A DNA stretch of 64,000 nucleotides from Dactylorhiza incarnata. Taxonomy: Eukaryota > Streptophyta > Magnoliopsida > Asparagales > Orchidaceae. The stretch lies in contig JAWHQI010000258.1 of the NCBI GenBank assembly GCA_033032865.1, forward strand, positions 2,480,001 to 2,544,000, read 5' to 3'. Made by a program: the position numbers and the translations under genes. The notes below the pieces were generated by a model that saw only the letters and a list, made by a program, of their open reading frames with translations, was not told the DNA's origin and did no database searches. The number at the start of each line of letters is the position of its first letter. The stretch's first letter is position 1. This document shows, in pieces, positions 31,226 through 41,218 of this stretch.

Positions 31226-32150
31226 AAATGGCTAAATCAGATTTAATTAGTTCTCATGCTAATAAGTGCTACACAAATATGGGAAAACACCAAATAAAAA
31301 TCGTAGAAAAATATATTTGTCTAAGAAAAATATTTCATAAACTTTTCACATTAAAACAATTCTTTTTATCAACGCAACAAAATTTCAGGATGTCACTCAG
31401 TGTCTCACTCAAACGAAGACCACATACTATTGACACCGCATATTTTTCACGAGGGAATCATATGCACGATAATGAGTACTTTTAATCAATATGTATGAAT
31501 ATATATATATATATATATATATACAGAGAGAGAGATTATGGTCCTATTTCAGGACCATGCCCAACCTAAATTTTCATGTAGAAGTTGTGATTTTATGTTC
31601 CAGATAATTTAGACCATATGCAGCGGCCTCTATGCCTATAACAAGGTTATAGATGTCGGATGTCGGGTTCATGCCGGTTTGAGTTTGAAATATTGAATGT
31701 CAGGGGATATATCAGCGATATTTTACAATGTCGGATTTCAATATTTAAATAAATTTATTCATATATATACACATTTTTTGTAAATATGTGCAATTGCACA
31801 CATAATGTATGTCTATAAATTACACAATAAACATATATACATATAATGAATGTTTATAAATTACACAAGAAAGAGGGGTTGCCGACAATAAATGACATAA
31901 AGAGCACCAAATGAGAGTGAGACGAGAAAGACGTCGAATCTAGGCTCGAGAGATGAACGAAATGAAGCACGGAAAAAATATTACGGTTCAGACACTTAAC
32001 AGAAATGAAAAATATATATTTTTAATACTCTCACAGATGTATCGGACGCGAGATATCGCTCAATATATCGGGGGATATTTTTACAAACGACATTTTTGCT
32101 TAAATGTCGATATCGTGACGTTTTCTGCCCAAAACCTTTATGTCGTCCGA
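31226..32150. other. AT-rich sequence with (TA)n and GA-rich tract
   Basis: A TA microsatellite with a short AG tail lies at about 31498-31535. From 31640 to 32160 several TGTCGG/CCGACA and GATATATC words suggest the ends of an old DNA element, but no clean inverted repeat or TSD was found. Confidence 0.4.
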
Positions 32151-32156
32151 CATGTC

Positions 32157-33086
32157 TATAAATAGGAGTCTATGAGAGCTTATTTCAGTCATTGCAGAAT
32201 TTAGATAGATTTTGAGGTCCCTGTGATCGCTCCAAAGTGCCGATTTCGTGAAATTCTAGGGGCCAAAACTAGCCGACCACCCACCACCACAACTTGTCCT
32301 GCAGCTGACTACGCCACCAAAACGCACCACTTCTTCTACATTGGCAACCACCGCTCACTACCCACTCCCCAGTTGTCAATCCATAGCCCAAACAGCCCTA
32401 CACTTCCTCCATCACTCCTGCAAGCCGTACACTCACTAGCCGCCCCTACGCCCGTCCAGCTTTAGCAATTGTGAACTGGTATAACATTGCCTCCTCCATC
32501 CAATTCCCGGTTTGCCTGCAACACCCCTCTACAGTCACACAACCTTCATCAGCATCCCTTTTGCCCCTACCTGCCCCACTATTTCCTCGTCACCTCCAAA
32601 CAGTCGCATAGCCCAACCAGATGCCCCTGTTGCTGCCGAAGTTCTATTCAAACTTCTGAATTCAGTGCAACATTGCAATAAACCTCTGTCCAATCCCCAA
32701 ATCAGACCCATTCATATTATTTGGGCTCTTATTTCTCATGTAAGTTCATAATTTGAAGTTAATATCATTCCTTATTTTTTATTTGATGAAAGCATATACC
32801 TGTGAATATTATTTCGTATACATTTGCCCATGAATTGCTCTACTTGTGGAATCTAGTCACTTATTATTTAATCAAAGCACTCATAACCTTAATTCTAAAA
32901 AAATTTATCAGTTTTTCTAGTGTTCTAATCTCGATTGTAATGACTGGACACATTGATAAATTTCAGCATTTATTTTAAAATATTCGTCGGATAATTGCTT
33001 GCACAGATTCCTACGATACTTCATGAACACCCACTCATTAGAGTTCCTTAGGGAACGATTACACTCTCTGCATTCGTCACGCTTCA
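32157..33086 (+). repeat. Possible LTR with TATA box, followed by an iMet primer site
   Basis: CTATAAATAGG (32157-32167) looks like a promoter. A Pro/Ser-rich leader-like stretch follows, and the sequence ends CGCTTCA just before TTTGGTATCAGA (33088-33099), which matches the iMet primer site at 10 of 12 positions. No second LTR or gag follows because foldback elements occupy the sequence to the right. The LTR start is unknown. Confidence 0.4.
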
Positions 33087-33089
33087 GTT

Positions 33090-33101
33090 TGGTATCAGAT
33101 T
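33090..33101 (+). other. Probable iMet primer-binding site
   Basis: TGGTATCAGATT against the canonical TGGTATCAGAGC; it follows a possible LTR end. Confidence 0.5.
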
Positions 33102-33257
33102 TCCAGATTTAAGCATAGTCTAGGATACGCATGAATATAATTTATAGATCACCTATGGTATATTGTAGTAGTGGACCGACACAATTTGATTATAGTCATA
33201 AAAACATAATCTGGGTTAAGTTGTCACTCTTTTCGAGGATTCAAGGTCTAGTTATGT

Positions 33258-33797
33258 GTTATGGGCCGCACATTAAGGTTTTGAACCCCGATCGAGCCAC
33301 ATAACAGGGCCGCGGCCCGCACACCCCAACCCATCACCACATGTGTTCTCGGCGCGGTAGGTTGTTGAGGCCGGGTCACGAACCCTTCGCCTCCTTGATG
33401 TAAGCTCTTAACGCTAGCTCACATCACCAACTGAGTCGCGGATTAATTGGTGATGAGGGCAGGCGTTAAGTGCCTCTCATCAAGGAGGTAAAGGGTTCGA
33501 GACCCGATCTCAACAACCTACCGCGTCGAGAACACACATGCGGAGATGGGTTGGGGTGTGCGGGCCGCGGACCTGTTATGTGGCTCGACAGACGGGATTA
33601 GGCCCCTGAATGAGCGGCATAAAAGTGCACTTTTAAGTTATGGACCGCTCATTCAGGTTTTGAACCCCGGTTGAGCCACATAACAGGGCCACGACCAGCA
33701 CACCCTAACCCATCACCACACGTGTTCTCGGCGCGACAGGTTGTCGAGGCCGGGTCTCGAACCCTTCACCTCCTTGATGTAAGCTCTTAACGCTAGC
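33258..33797. mobile_element. Palindromic (foldback) element, copy 1: one and a half units
   Basis: Unit 1 (33258-33622) starts TGTTATGGGCCGC and folds back on itself around about 33440, so left and right arms of about 180 bp are inverse copies. A 14-bp perfect palindrome AAAAGTGCACTTTT (33621-33634) links it to a second unit, of which only the left arm remains (33635-33797), ending at GCTAGC where the Copia protease fragment begins. The right arm carries GGTTCGAGACC (33494-33504), a perfect Pol III B-box. The left arm carries the same word inverted with one change. Confidence 0.85.
33494..33504 (+). promoter_or_regulatory. Pol III B-box-like sequence in foldback arm
   Basis: GGTTCGAGACC fits the GGTTCGANNCC consensus exactly. 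An A-box-like ATTGGTGATGAGG lies about 45 bp upstream at 33446-33458. Inverted counterparts lie in the opposite arm. Confidence 0.5.
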
Positions 33798-34233
33798 CAG
33801 AAATTGGGGTGGTGTCATCATTAGCCACAATGATGAACTTGGGATACACAAATTGTAAGTACTGGGGTGTCTTCTGCGGAGTAAGATGATGGGTGGCACC
33901 CGAGTCCACAATCCAAGTGGAGCGATAAGAGAGACATGAGATACCTTCAAAGCCAGACAGACAATGGAGTAACCCCTGGAGATGCTGAATCTGGAAGCAC
34001 ATGGCGTCAATGTCGGCACGAGTGGTAGAAGACGTATCAGCAGCAATGGAGGCAGTGGGTAGAGGAGACATACCATACTTACGATATCAGGTTGCCTCAA
34101 GATGTCCATCCCTGCCACAGTGAGTACACTTGAGACGAGGCCTGCTGTTGCGACCTCTACCCCGGTAGCCTATGCGACCTCGACGAGCTGACGGAGGAGT
34201 GGGGTGAGGTATAGATGAGTGTTGTAGAAGAGC
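33798..34233 (-). pseudogene. Gag C-terminus, zinc knuckle and protease start of Copia element II
   Basis: After the foldback insert the frame continues SSALLQHSSIPHPTPPSARR, then a zinc knuckle CTHCGRDGHLEAT in which the last Cys codon is a TGA. It then reads into the protease as TWIVDSGATHHLT, with an intact D-S-G-A. It ends at DDTTPISG, where the foldback half-unit starts. Confidence 0.85.
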
Positions 34234-34238
34234 CGAAG

Positions 34239-34972
34239 TGTTATGGGCCGCTCATTCACGGGCATTCCCCGCTTGTTGAGCCACATAACAGGGTCGCGGC
34301 CCATCCACCCCAACCCCTCTCCGCAAGTGTTCTCAGCGCGGCGGGTTGTTGAGGCCGGGGCTCGATCCTCAGACCTCCTTGATAGAAGCACTTAACGCTT
34401 GCTCCTATCACCAACGGATCCGCGACTCAGTTGGTGATAGGAGCAAGCGTTAAGTCCTTTTATCAAGGAGGTCTGGGGATCGAGCCCCAACCTCAACAAC
34501 CCGCCGCACTGAGAACACGTGTGGAGAGGGGTTGAGGTGGATGGGTCGCGACCCTGTTATGTGGCTCGACCGACGGGGAAGGCCCGTGAATGAGCGGCCC
34601 AGAACATAAAAAATGCACTTTTATGTTGCGGGCTCTTTGTTATTCCCATCAACAAGGCCGCGGCCCGCACACCCCAACCCTTCTTAGTGCGTGTTCTCAG
34701 CGTTGCGGGATGTTGAGACTGGGTCTCGAACCCCTTACCTCCTTGATGAGAGACACTTAACGCCTGCCCTCATCACCAACTGAGTCGCGACTCAGTTGGC
34801 GATGAAAGCAAGCGTTAAGTGTTTCTATCAAGGAGGTCTGGGGATCGAGCCCTGGCCTCAACAACCCGCCGCGCTGAGAACACGTGCGAAGAGGGGTTGG
34901 GGTGGATGGGTCGTGACCCTGTTATGTAGCTCGATCGGCGGGGAGAAGCCCGTGAATGAGCGGCCCATAACA
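34239..34972. mobile_element. Palindromic (foldback) element, copy 2: complete, 734 bp, 5-bp TSD
   Basis: Ends TGTTATGGGCCGCTC and (right) GAGCGGCCCATAACA. It consists of two palindromic units of about 365 and 350 bp in the same order, joined by a short TAAAAAATGCACTTTTA linker. Flanks are CGAAG (34234-34238) and CGGAG (34973-34977), a 5-bp duplication with one change. Removing the element and one flank copy gives an unbroken Copia gag frame, which proves both limits. The centre of the second unit is a 24-bp perfect palindrome (34776-34799, CCAACTGAGTCG and its inverse). Arms are tRNA-like: an A-box-like GACTCAGTTGG, then AAGGAGGTC and a T-loop-like GGATCGAGCC. No protein is encoded. Confidence 0.88.
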
Positions 34973-34977
34973 CGGAG

Positions 34978-35683
34978 ATGGAGGTCCGGGAGCATCTGGG
35001 GGTAGTGTCACCTTCAAAAGCATGAAACAAACATCGGAGAGAGAGGGAATGGTGGACGAAGAGAGGATCTGAGCCCGGACGTTGTGGAGCTGAGGCGGAA
35101 CATGAGCCATCATCATGACAATACCAACAACCTCTTTTTGAGCACGTTGGGCAGCAAGGTCGGCAGTTGGAGACTGATGTTGAATCCAGGCCTCAACCAA
35201 AGTTTTGGACTGCGCAACAAAGGAGGTTAAGTCGCCATCAACCCCTGAGTCGAGAGATTGGAGATCCGTGATAATGTCGAAAAGGTGTTGAAGGTTGTCT
35301 TTGCCGGAGTAGAGGGAGTGCAGTTCATCCCACACGACCTTTGTCGTTTCATTATACATGGCCATACGGTAAGGTTCACTATCCATGGCGTTGAGGATCC
35401 ATGATTGGACATGACCATCATCACGGAGCCACTCCTTAGTGGGCGCAGAAGGGGTGGCCTTAATTAGATGATGCAAAAGGCCCTTTGTCTGAAGAACACG
35501 ACAGACGGAGTGCACCCACCCAACAAAATTCTTCTTCCCACTAAGAGAAATGGTAGTGATCTGAAGCTCATCACGAATTTCAGGAAGAGGGGTAGCAACA
35601 CGAGCGGGAAGGGACGGTGCATCATTCAAGTCCATTTCGAAAAAGGAAGACAACTGCGACCACCCTGCTGCGATTAAACTCAT
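34978..35683 (-). CDS. Gag of Copia element II (N-terminal part)
   Basis: UBN2-type Copia gag. The likely start is the Met of MDLNDAPSLPARV at about 35638 rather than 35683. Motifs in order: GKKNFVGWVHSVCRVLQTKG, DDGHVQSWILNAMDSEPYRM, KVVWDELHSLYSGKDNLQHL, DLTSFVAQSKTLVEAW and SSSTIPSLSDVCFMLL. The frame is open for this whole part and was interrupted only by the foldback element, after PDAPGPPS. The gag would form the particle that packages Copia RNA. Confidence 0.88.
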
Positions 35684-36370
35684 GCGGTTAGACTGAGGTG
35701 GTTAGACTTCGGCGGTGAAAAGATTGGTGAGCAGCGAGCAGTTGCGTAGGAAGTCCAACGAACGGGAGAGCGAAAGAAGTGACCAGTGGTGCGGCTAGCC
35801 AGGTGATTAGGTAAGCAGCCAGGAGGGCGAACAGAAGACCCGACGAACAAGCAGGCGAGAAGCAATCAAGTAGAGAGAAGAAGCCTCGGCGAGCAGGCGA
35901 GCGACAAGTAGCGACCGGGAGGTGCGAACAGACGGCCTGGCGAACAGGAGAGCTCGCAGGTGGCTTGTCGCGCAGAGGATCTTGCGGTCAGACACTTGCG
36001 GGAAGGGCAGAAGGCTTGTCACTCGGAGGAAGAAGCCTCAGCGACCAGGAGCTACGGATAGCAGTGGCGGCAAAGAGCTCGGCAGGGAAGGGACACCACG
36101 GAAGCGGCAAGACGGGGGAGGCAGCGGAAAGATAGGGGAGACCGCGGAAGCGACAGGTAGGTGGGACCCGGAGGAATCAAGCGGAAAAAAACTATGAAAG
36201 GAGGGAGGATGGAGGGGTGGATCGAGAGGAGCAGGAACTGCAGAATTGCGGTTAGAAACGAGCTAGCCGCCCAGACTGCAGAGCGCGGTTAGAAAGCAAC
36301 TAACCGCCCAGACTAGCTGGAGGCGCGGGCAAGAGAGAGACCCCTAAAAAACTGTTTTAGGATCGATTAA
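35684..36370 (-). other. Leader of Copia element II
   Basis: GC-richer, purine-rich non-coding leader between primer site and gag. No ORF with family resemblance. Confidence 0.5.
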
Positions 36371-36382
36371 GCCCTGATACCA
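36371..36382 (-). other. iMet primer-binding site of Copia element II
   Basis: TGGTATCAGGGC on the minus strand (11 of 12 to the canonical site), directly next to the LTR. Confidence 0.85.
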
Positions 36383-36545
36383 TGTAGAAATACACGAGAA
36401 AAGAGAGAAATAAAAGAAGAATAACCTTATATAGGAAGAAGGATATGAGCAGAAATCTCATTCTAAGATGTGAGACTAATAACCTAAAGAGGTAGTGGAC
36501 TCTAGATGGGCCTTATTTGGGCCTTTATACATATTTCCTTCAACA
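36383..36545 (-). repeat. 5' LTR of Copia element II, 163 bp
   Basis: In plus orientation starts TGTAGAAATACACG and ends TTTCCTTCAACA. It is very short for a Copia LTR but within the known range. It contains a CTTATATAGG (about 36424-36433) that reads as a TATA-like word on the minus strand. Confidence 0.8.
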
Positions 36546-39500
36546 AGAAACTATGAAAGTCTCAAATATTACAGCGACGCAATCTCTTATTACTGCAGCA
36601 TGTCTCCATCTTTCACATGCTAGAGTTAACTGCATAATTAAAATATATAATTGATTTTTAATTAAATTATTACTTGCGTGCATTTTGTAATTGGTATGCA
36701 GACATTTCATTTGCATACAAGGACTTGAGATGCCTCCCATCTTAGCAGAAATTACACTCTGTTAACCCATCTACAACGTGAAATCGAAACATTAACAACA
36801 AAAACCCATAAAACACAGCCATCTAATTACATCACTGAACTCATTTAATAATTACTGATAGCAAACATTTTGTAAACATTTGAACATATGGATGTAATAT
36901 CATTGTAACATTACTAATGTTGATCGGAAATAGCCGGGCGTCTATAATTCTATATGCACAAAAAACAGCAGCAAAATCTTGCAATCGGGCATTCTAAAAT
37001 TATACTAATAAATGAATACATCTAAAAATCAAAAGTGAGTACTTTATTTCCGGTGGCTAAATCTTATGAGAACAATATTCATCTACACTTCTCACTTTAT
37101 ATCTTTAAACATTCAACCATTATCAGGAATTTGATTGCTACCCCACAAATTCTCCATAGTGGTTAGCCACTGGCTTTACTACCTTATTTGTTCTCCAAAA
37201 TAACGGCCTTTAAGCTCAAAATTTAGAACGGAATAATTTAGGAGATCCAGAGCCGGAAAAGGAAAAGCAGGTTTTCACCAGTTCCCTTACTAATATTACA
37301 TGCATCCCAACTCTTCACTAAAAGAAAATAATTGTTTGCATGTCCAAGTACCTAGAATCCAAGACAAATACACATTACTAGCCTACGGGTTCCAGGCATG
37401 ATATCTACAATTCTTGTAAGACCGAACAGATCAAACTCCAAAACTTAACACAAGAGCTCTTGCATGTTAAAAAAAAAATTTTGTGCATCGGTGCATAAAA
37501 TTCCTGCTAGTGAAGGGTTTGGGGAGTGACTAATATATAAACCTTACCATTTTAACTGCAGATAGGTTATTTCAATGGCAACTTGGGAATTGTTACTTCA
37601 CCCCTCCCTCAAAATTCTTTACATTTAATTTCTTTAATATCCCACACATCATACACCTTGTCTTTTACATATATTCATAAGGATAGAAGCAACATTTTTT
37701 TCCTTTGCTAAATTTTAATTGCCCATAGACAACAATGTTATTTGCAATCAAACCCGAATAAATTATGAAATTAAGGAATAATATTAAGTAACAAAGGCAA
37801 GCCTACCGGAGCACAGGTAGTAAGAACCTTTGTTCCTGAATGTTTAATCTATTAAGGAAATATTTCTGCTTACTTAAATACTAAAAACAGTTCAAATTCA
37901 TTGCTTGCCGGGACATCTATAAACAAGTATGGATGTGACTTTATAATTCTACAAATATTTTGTTCAAGCAATTTGTTAATTTCCTTTCAACAGACATGTA
38001 TTTCTTCTTTGCCCCATACTTAATTTCCAGCACTTTCATGAGTGCAAATCCAATCTGAAAGCCTTATTAGAATTATTTAAAATCAATTGAAATTATTTAC
38101 GCAAGTTCTTTTTAATGTTGATGTTTAATTAATTGTCCATCAGAAATACTGTGACTTGAATCATACACATTGCATTAGAGTATGGTTTATATCATGAGCA
38201 TCTTGTTAATCAGATTGTGTGCTTGCATTCATTCACACCTTCACCTTAATCACTCATAGTTCCAATTGCATTTGTTGCATTCTTGCTTACATTCATAGAG
38301 TTAGAGTATCGCATCAGTCTCCTTAGACATCGATGCAACATGATGTTAACTCTATTCTTTGCAAATTTGTCTGAGCAACTTTTGTCCATGTTACCAATAT
38401 AATCTTTTTTCTAATTTTTCAACACTAACTTTATCTGTTTGTCTAATTGGTGCATTTTCTACTTTTTTGTTTATATCCAAACCGGATAAGTGTATTTTCA
38501 ACTAATTAGTTTTAACATATGTTACTCAAACCACCCGCCTTATATAATCATTCATAAATTTATCCTTCTTAGTTTTTCCGCGAATTCATCTTAACGTTCA
38601 ACGTAGCTATTAATGACTTTTTACTGCACAGAGCTAAAATTCATATAACATCGCCAAGCTAATGACAAATTTATAAACTTTATGATTAAGTCTCCATGAT
38701 ATTTTATTATTACATAATACTCCTTAGGCACTTCTAGATTTTAACCACCCAATATTGAAGTAAGAAGTTATATCATTCTCACTCTTCTTTATAATAAATC
38801 CAAAATACTCATACCTATCGCACCTATATATTGTGTTACTTCAAATAGTATTGGTTTATAATTGTTCATATCACTCACTAAAATTAAATGTTATATTCAA
38901 TCATTGCCCTCTAATTCAATCCATTTATATTCCACATACTCCCTTCACAGCTCTTACGTTCAACTTATTTGAGTGAATACATCCATCTACAAGATCTTTG
39001 TTTTCGGCAAAACAATATACAAGGTACCTGATTTTACATAAGGATCTCCGTAACCAATATAAAGCAAGACTGTAAGGGCGTTCTTATTTTAGTGGAAATA
39101 AAGGCCACTACGAATCGGCTCTTCTATTTTTTAGTTGATTTGGTCTTATCCACGAGTCACCGACTCCCGAAAGAGAACATCCTGTAAAGACAGGACTTTC
39201 TCTTTCAAATGGTGTGGGCATCTTCTCTTATGATAGACTGGGCTTTCTTGATTTTTTTTAACTCACTGAAGATTCTTAATGCAATCCCAGTATAATTAAA
39301 AAAAAAACATTGATCACTCTACAATTACTAATATACGATAACACACGATCAAACATATCTAGAAATTGTAAGTAAATCTTAATACATATATTTTCCTTTA
39401 ACCTGCAAAAATCAATTCTCAAGGGACTCCATGACACATCTTATTAAGATAAATAAAAATAAATTAGATGATTGTTTTTGCTACTCTATGTTTTTCCATT

Positions 39501-39649
39501 ATTTTCTTAACACAAATAACTTCACTAGTAAATCTTCCTAGAATGAAATTAAGTTGATTCACAGAAAATTACTGTCAATGTGATCCTACTATAATTGGAA
39601 CTATTTAATCCCTCCATAGTTACTTTTAGAACAAGGCAAAACTTCTTTG
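36546..39649. other. AT-rich sequence without recognised genes
   Basis: About 3.1 kb with stops in all frames. Parts near 39380-39550 resemble 50385-50530 weakly (shared CTTAATACATA...CTCCATGA order), suggesting an old internal duplication that the TR-GAG insertion later separated. No RNA gene seen. Confidence 0.5.
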
Positions 39650-39654
39650 TATAT
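39650..39654. other. Target-site duplication TATAT, left copy
   Basis: Repeated at 50357-50361, flanking gag-only element 2. Confidence 0.85.
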
Positions 39655-39858
39655 TGTTACGCGTACGCGCGTATTATTATTGTACTTCTTACTGTTTTAG
39701 GGTTTTGTCATGTGAGCCCCCCCTCCCTATATAAGGAGGTGGTTTGGGAGTAGAAGGGATCTTTGGATCATTAAGGTTTAGGGCTCTCTTTTTGAGAGAG
39801 GGATCATTGGAGGACCCAGCCTCCTTGATCTTGGCCGGAGTTCACTCCGGATTGTATC
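39655..39858 (+). repeat. 5' LTR of gag-only element 2, left part
   Basis: Matches 50102-50304 with few changes. It contains CTATATAAGGAGG (TATA box, about 39729) and continues after the insert at 48425-48475, where the terminal A of CGTAACA is missing. Confidence 0.92.
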
Positions 39859-40156
39859 TGTTGGAGCTTGCTTTCCGCATCTCTTGGTTTGAGAATAACA
39901 AATACCGTGTTGTATTTGATCTAGTCTTTTGTGTGTTTATAGTGGCCAGGTTGTATAGGTTCAATGAGGAGACAATTCCTCGTTCATGGGCATGATCCGA
40001 GAACGACAAGTCTCAGGTTGGATGAGTTTTGTGTGCTGATCTTAAAATGGCCATAACTTTCAATCCAGGAAGAGTTACAGAACGTGCCACCCCATTTCGG
40101 AGATGAGAACGACTCAATCTACATGCTGGAGCTAAATTTGAATGTGGGAAATTTCA

Positions 40157-40395
40157 CTGTCGGAAAATTCCGACAGCCACTGTCGCCCAGGCGACAGCAG
40201 AGAAGTTACAACTACTTCCCTCCACGGCAGCACGACGAAAAGCAGTTTTGAGATGTCGGAAATCCGACATCGATGTCGCCCAGGCGACAGCTCGACGGTT
40301 ACACCAACTGCCCATGACTCCACCCACGACGGCACTCCAGCGGCAGTTTAGCGCTGTCGGAAAATTCCGACAGTCACTGTCGGAAATTCCGACAG
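40157..40395. repeat. Array of six TGTCG-type palindromes upstream of the TATA box
   Basis: Inverted repeats at 40157-40176 (CTGTCGGAA, AA, then its inverse), 40180-40197 (CTGTCGCC, CA, inverse), 40252-40271 (GATGTCGGA, AA, inverse), about 40274-40289 (TGTCGCC, CA, inverse), 40354-40373 and 40377-40395 (both CTGTCGGAA type). The last ends 8 bp before TATAAAT. The same array is in the right LTR at 47407-47645. Confidence 0.92.
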
Positions 40396-40403
40396 CGATT
40401 TTC

Positions 40404-40410
40404 TATAAAT
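40404..40410 (+). promoter_or_regulatory. TATA box of the gag-only Copia element
   Basis: TATAAAT within TTCTATAAATTGACACC, directly after the palindrome array; duplicated at 47654 in the right LTR. Confidence 0.75.
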
Positions 40411-41171
40411 TGACACCTTCTGTTTGTGCATTTCAACCAATTCAGAATTTCAAGTCCCTTCCTGAGTGCATTCCATCCAGAGAGCTCCATAACTTCATGA
40501 ACTCCCATTTATGCTGAGAAGGTTTGAAAATGAAGACGAGATCGGACGTGCTTCTACATCAAGGATCATCTCGAGGCTTCAACCTTCCTTTCAGAGATCT
40601 GAATTTCTAGGGAGTTCTTATTTTATCTTGTATTTTCATTTATATACATTTTACTTTGTATTGGTAGGGAAAATCGCTTCCTTGTGCGGAGCGTCTAAGT
40701 CCTTGCGTGGCTTAGGGGAAAATCGCTTCCTTGTGCGGAGCGTCCAAGTCCTTGCGTGGCTTGGTGGGAAATCGTGGCCTTGTGTGCTACGTCTAGATCT
40801 TGGGAAGATCTAGAGGATAGGCTTGGGCTTGGTCTAGGGAGAGACAAGTGATAGCCTTCCGATCCTTGGGAGAAGGATTGGTAAACAAAAAGAAATTTAC
40901 ATTTGTACGCCTCCGATTTCTAGCGATATAGAAATTAAATTTATGTAAACACTTTTTCATATATATAATCATGTCTCTTTTGTGTTTACTTGATTTGTAT
41001 CATTTGGCGTAATCTCTATTATATTGTGTTCTAAGTTTTCAATTCTAAATCTAAATTATTTATTTCAATCTCCTTCATTATAAAACAATTTAGTAATTAT
41101 CTTGAAAATTATAGAAAGAATTTTATTCCCTTATTCACCCCCCCTCTAAGGGCGCCGTAAGATCCAACAAT

Positions 41172-41183
41172 TGGTATCAGAGC
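41172..41183 (+). other. iMet primer-binding site of the gag-only Copia element
   Basis: TGGTATCAGAGC, a perfect match, two bases after the LTR. Confidence 0.97.
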
Positions 41184-41218
41184 GAGGTTATTTCAAATCG
41201 GTTTAACCACCGGGAATA

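Larger units (their letters stand above)
33798..36545 (-). mobile_element. Copia element II, 5' part only
   Basis: Minus-strand Copia fragment: short LTR (36383-36545), iMet primer site, about 0.7-kb leader, gag, zinc knuckle and the start of protease, cut at 33798 by a foldback element. A complete foldback element (34239-34972) is also inserted within gag. Integrase, RT and RNase H are absent. Confidence 0.85.
39859..41169 (+). repeat. 5' LTR of the gag-only Copia element
   Basis: 1311 bp. The U3 holds six short palindromes (40157-40395) and a TATA box (40404). It also contains a 55-60-bp tandem duplication around AAATCGCTTCCTTGTGCGGAG (40670 and 40722). Confidence 0.96.

Noticed and set aside
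33490..33510. A genuine tRNA gene
   Set aside because: The B-box is perfect and the order is tRNA-like, but acceptor and T stems do not pair well and the sequence is embedded in a palindrome present in several copies.
34239..34972. Cassandra-type TRIM with 5S sequence
   Set aside because: The arms do not show the 5S rRNA internal control region; the similarity is to a tRNA-type promoter.
36546..39649. Degenerate Copia RNase H on the minus strand
   Set aside because: A few short words looked suggestive, but no run of conserved residues could be followed in any frame.
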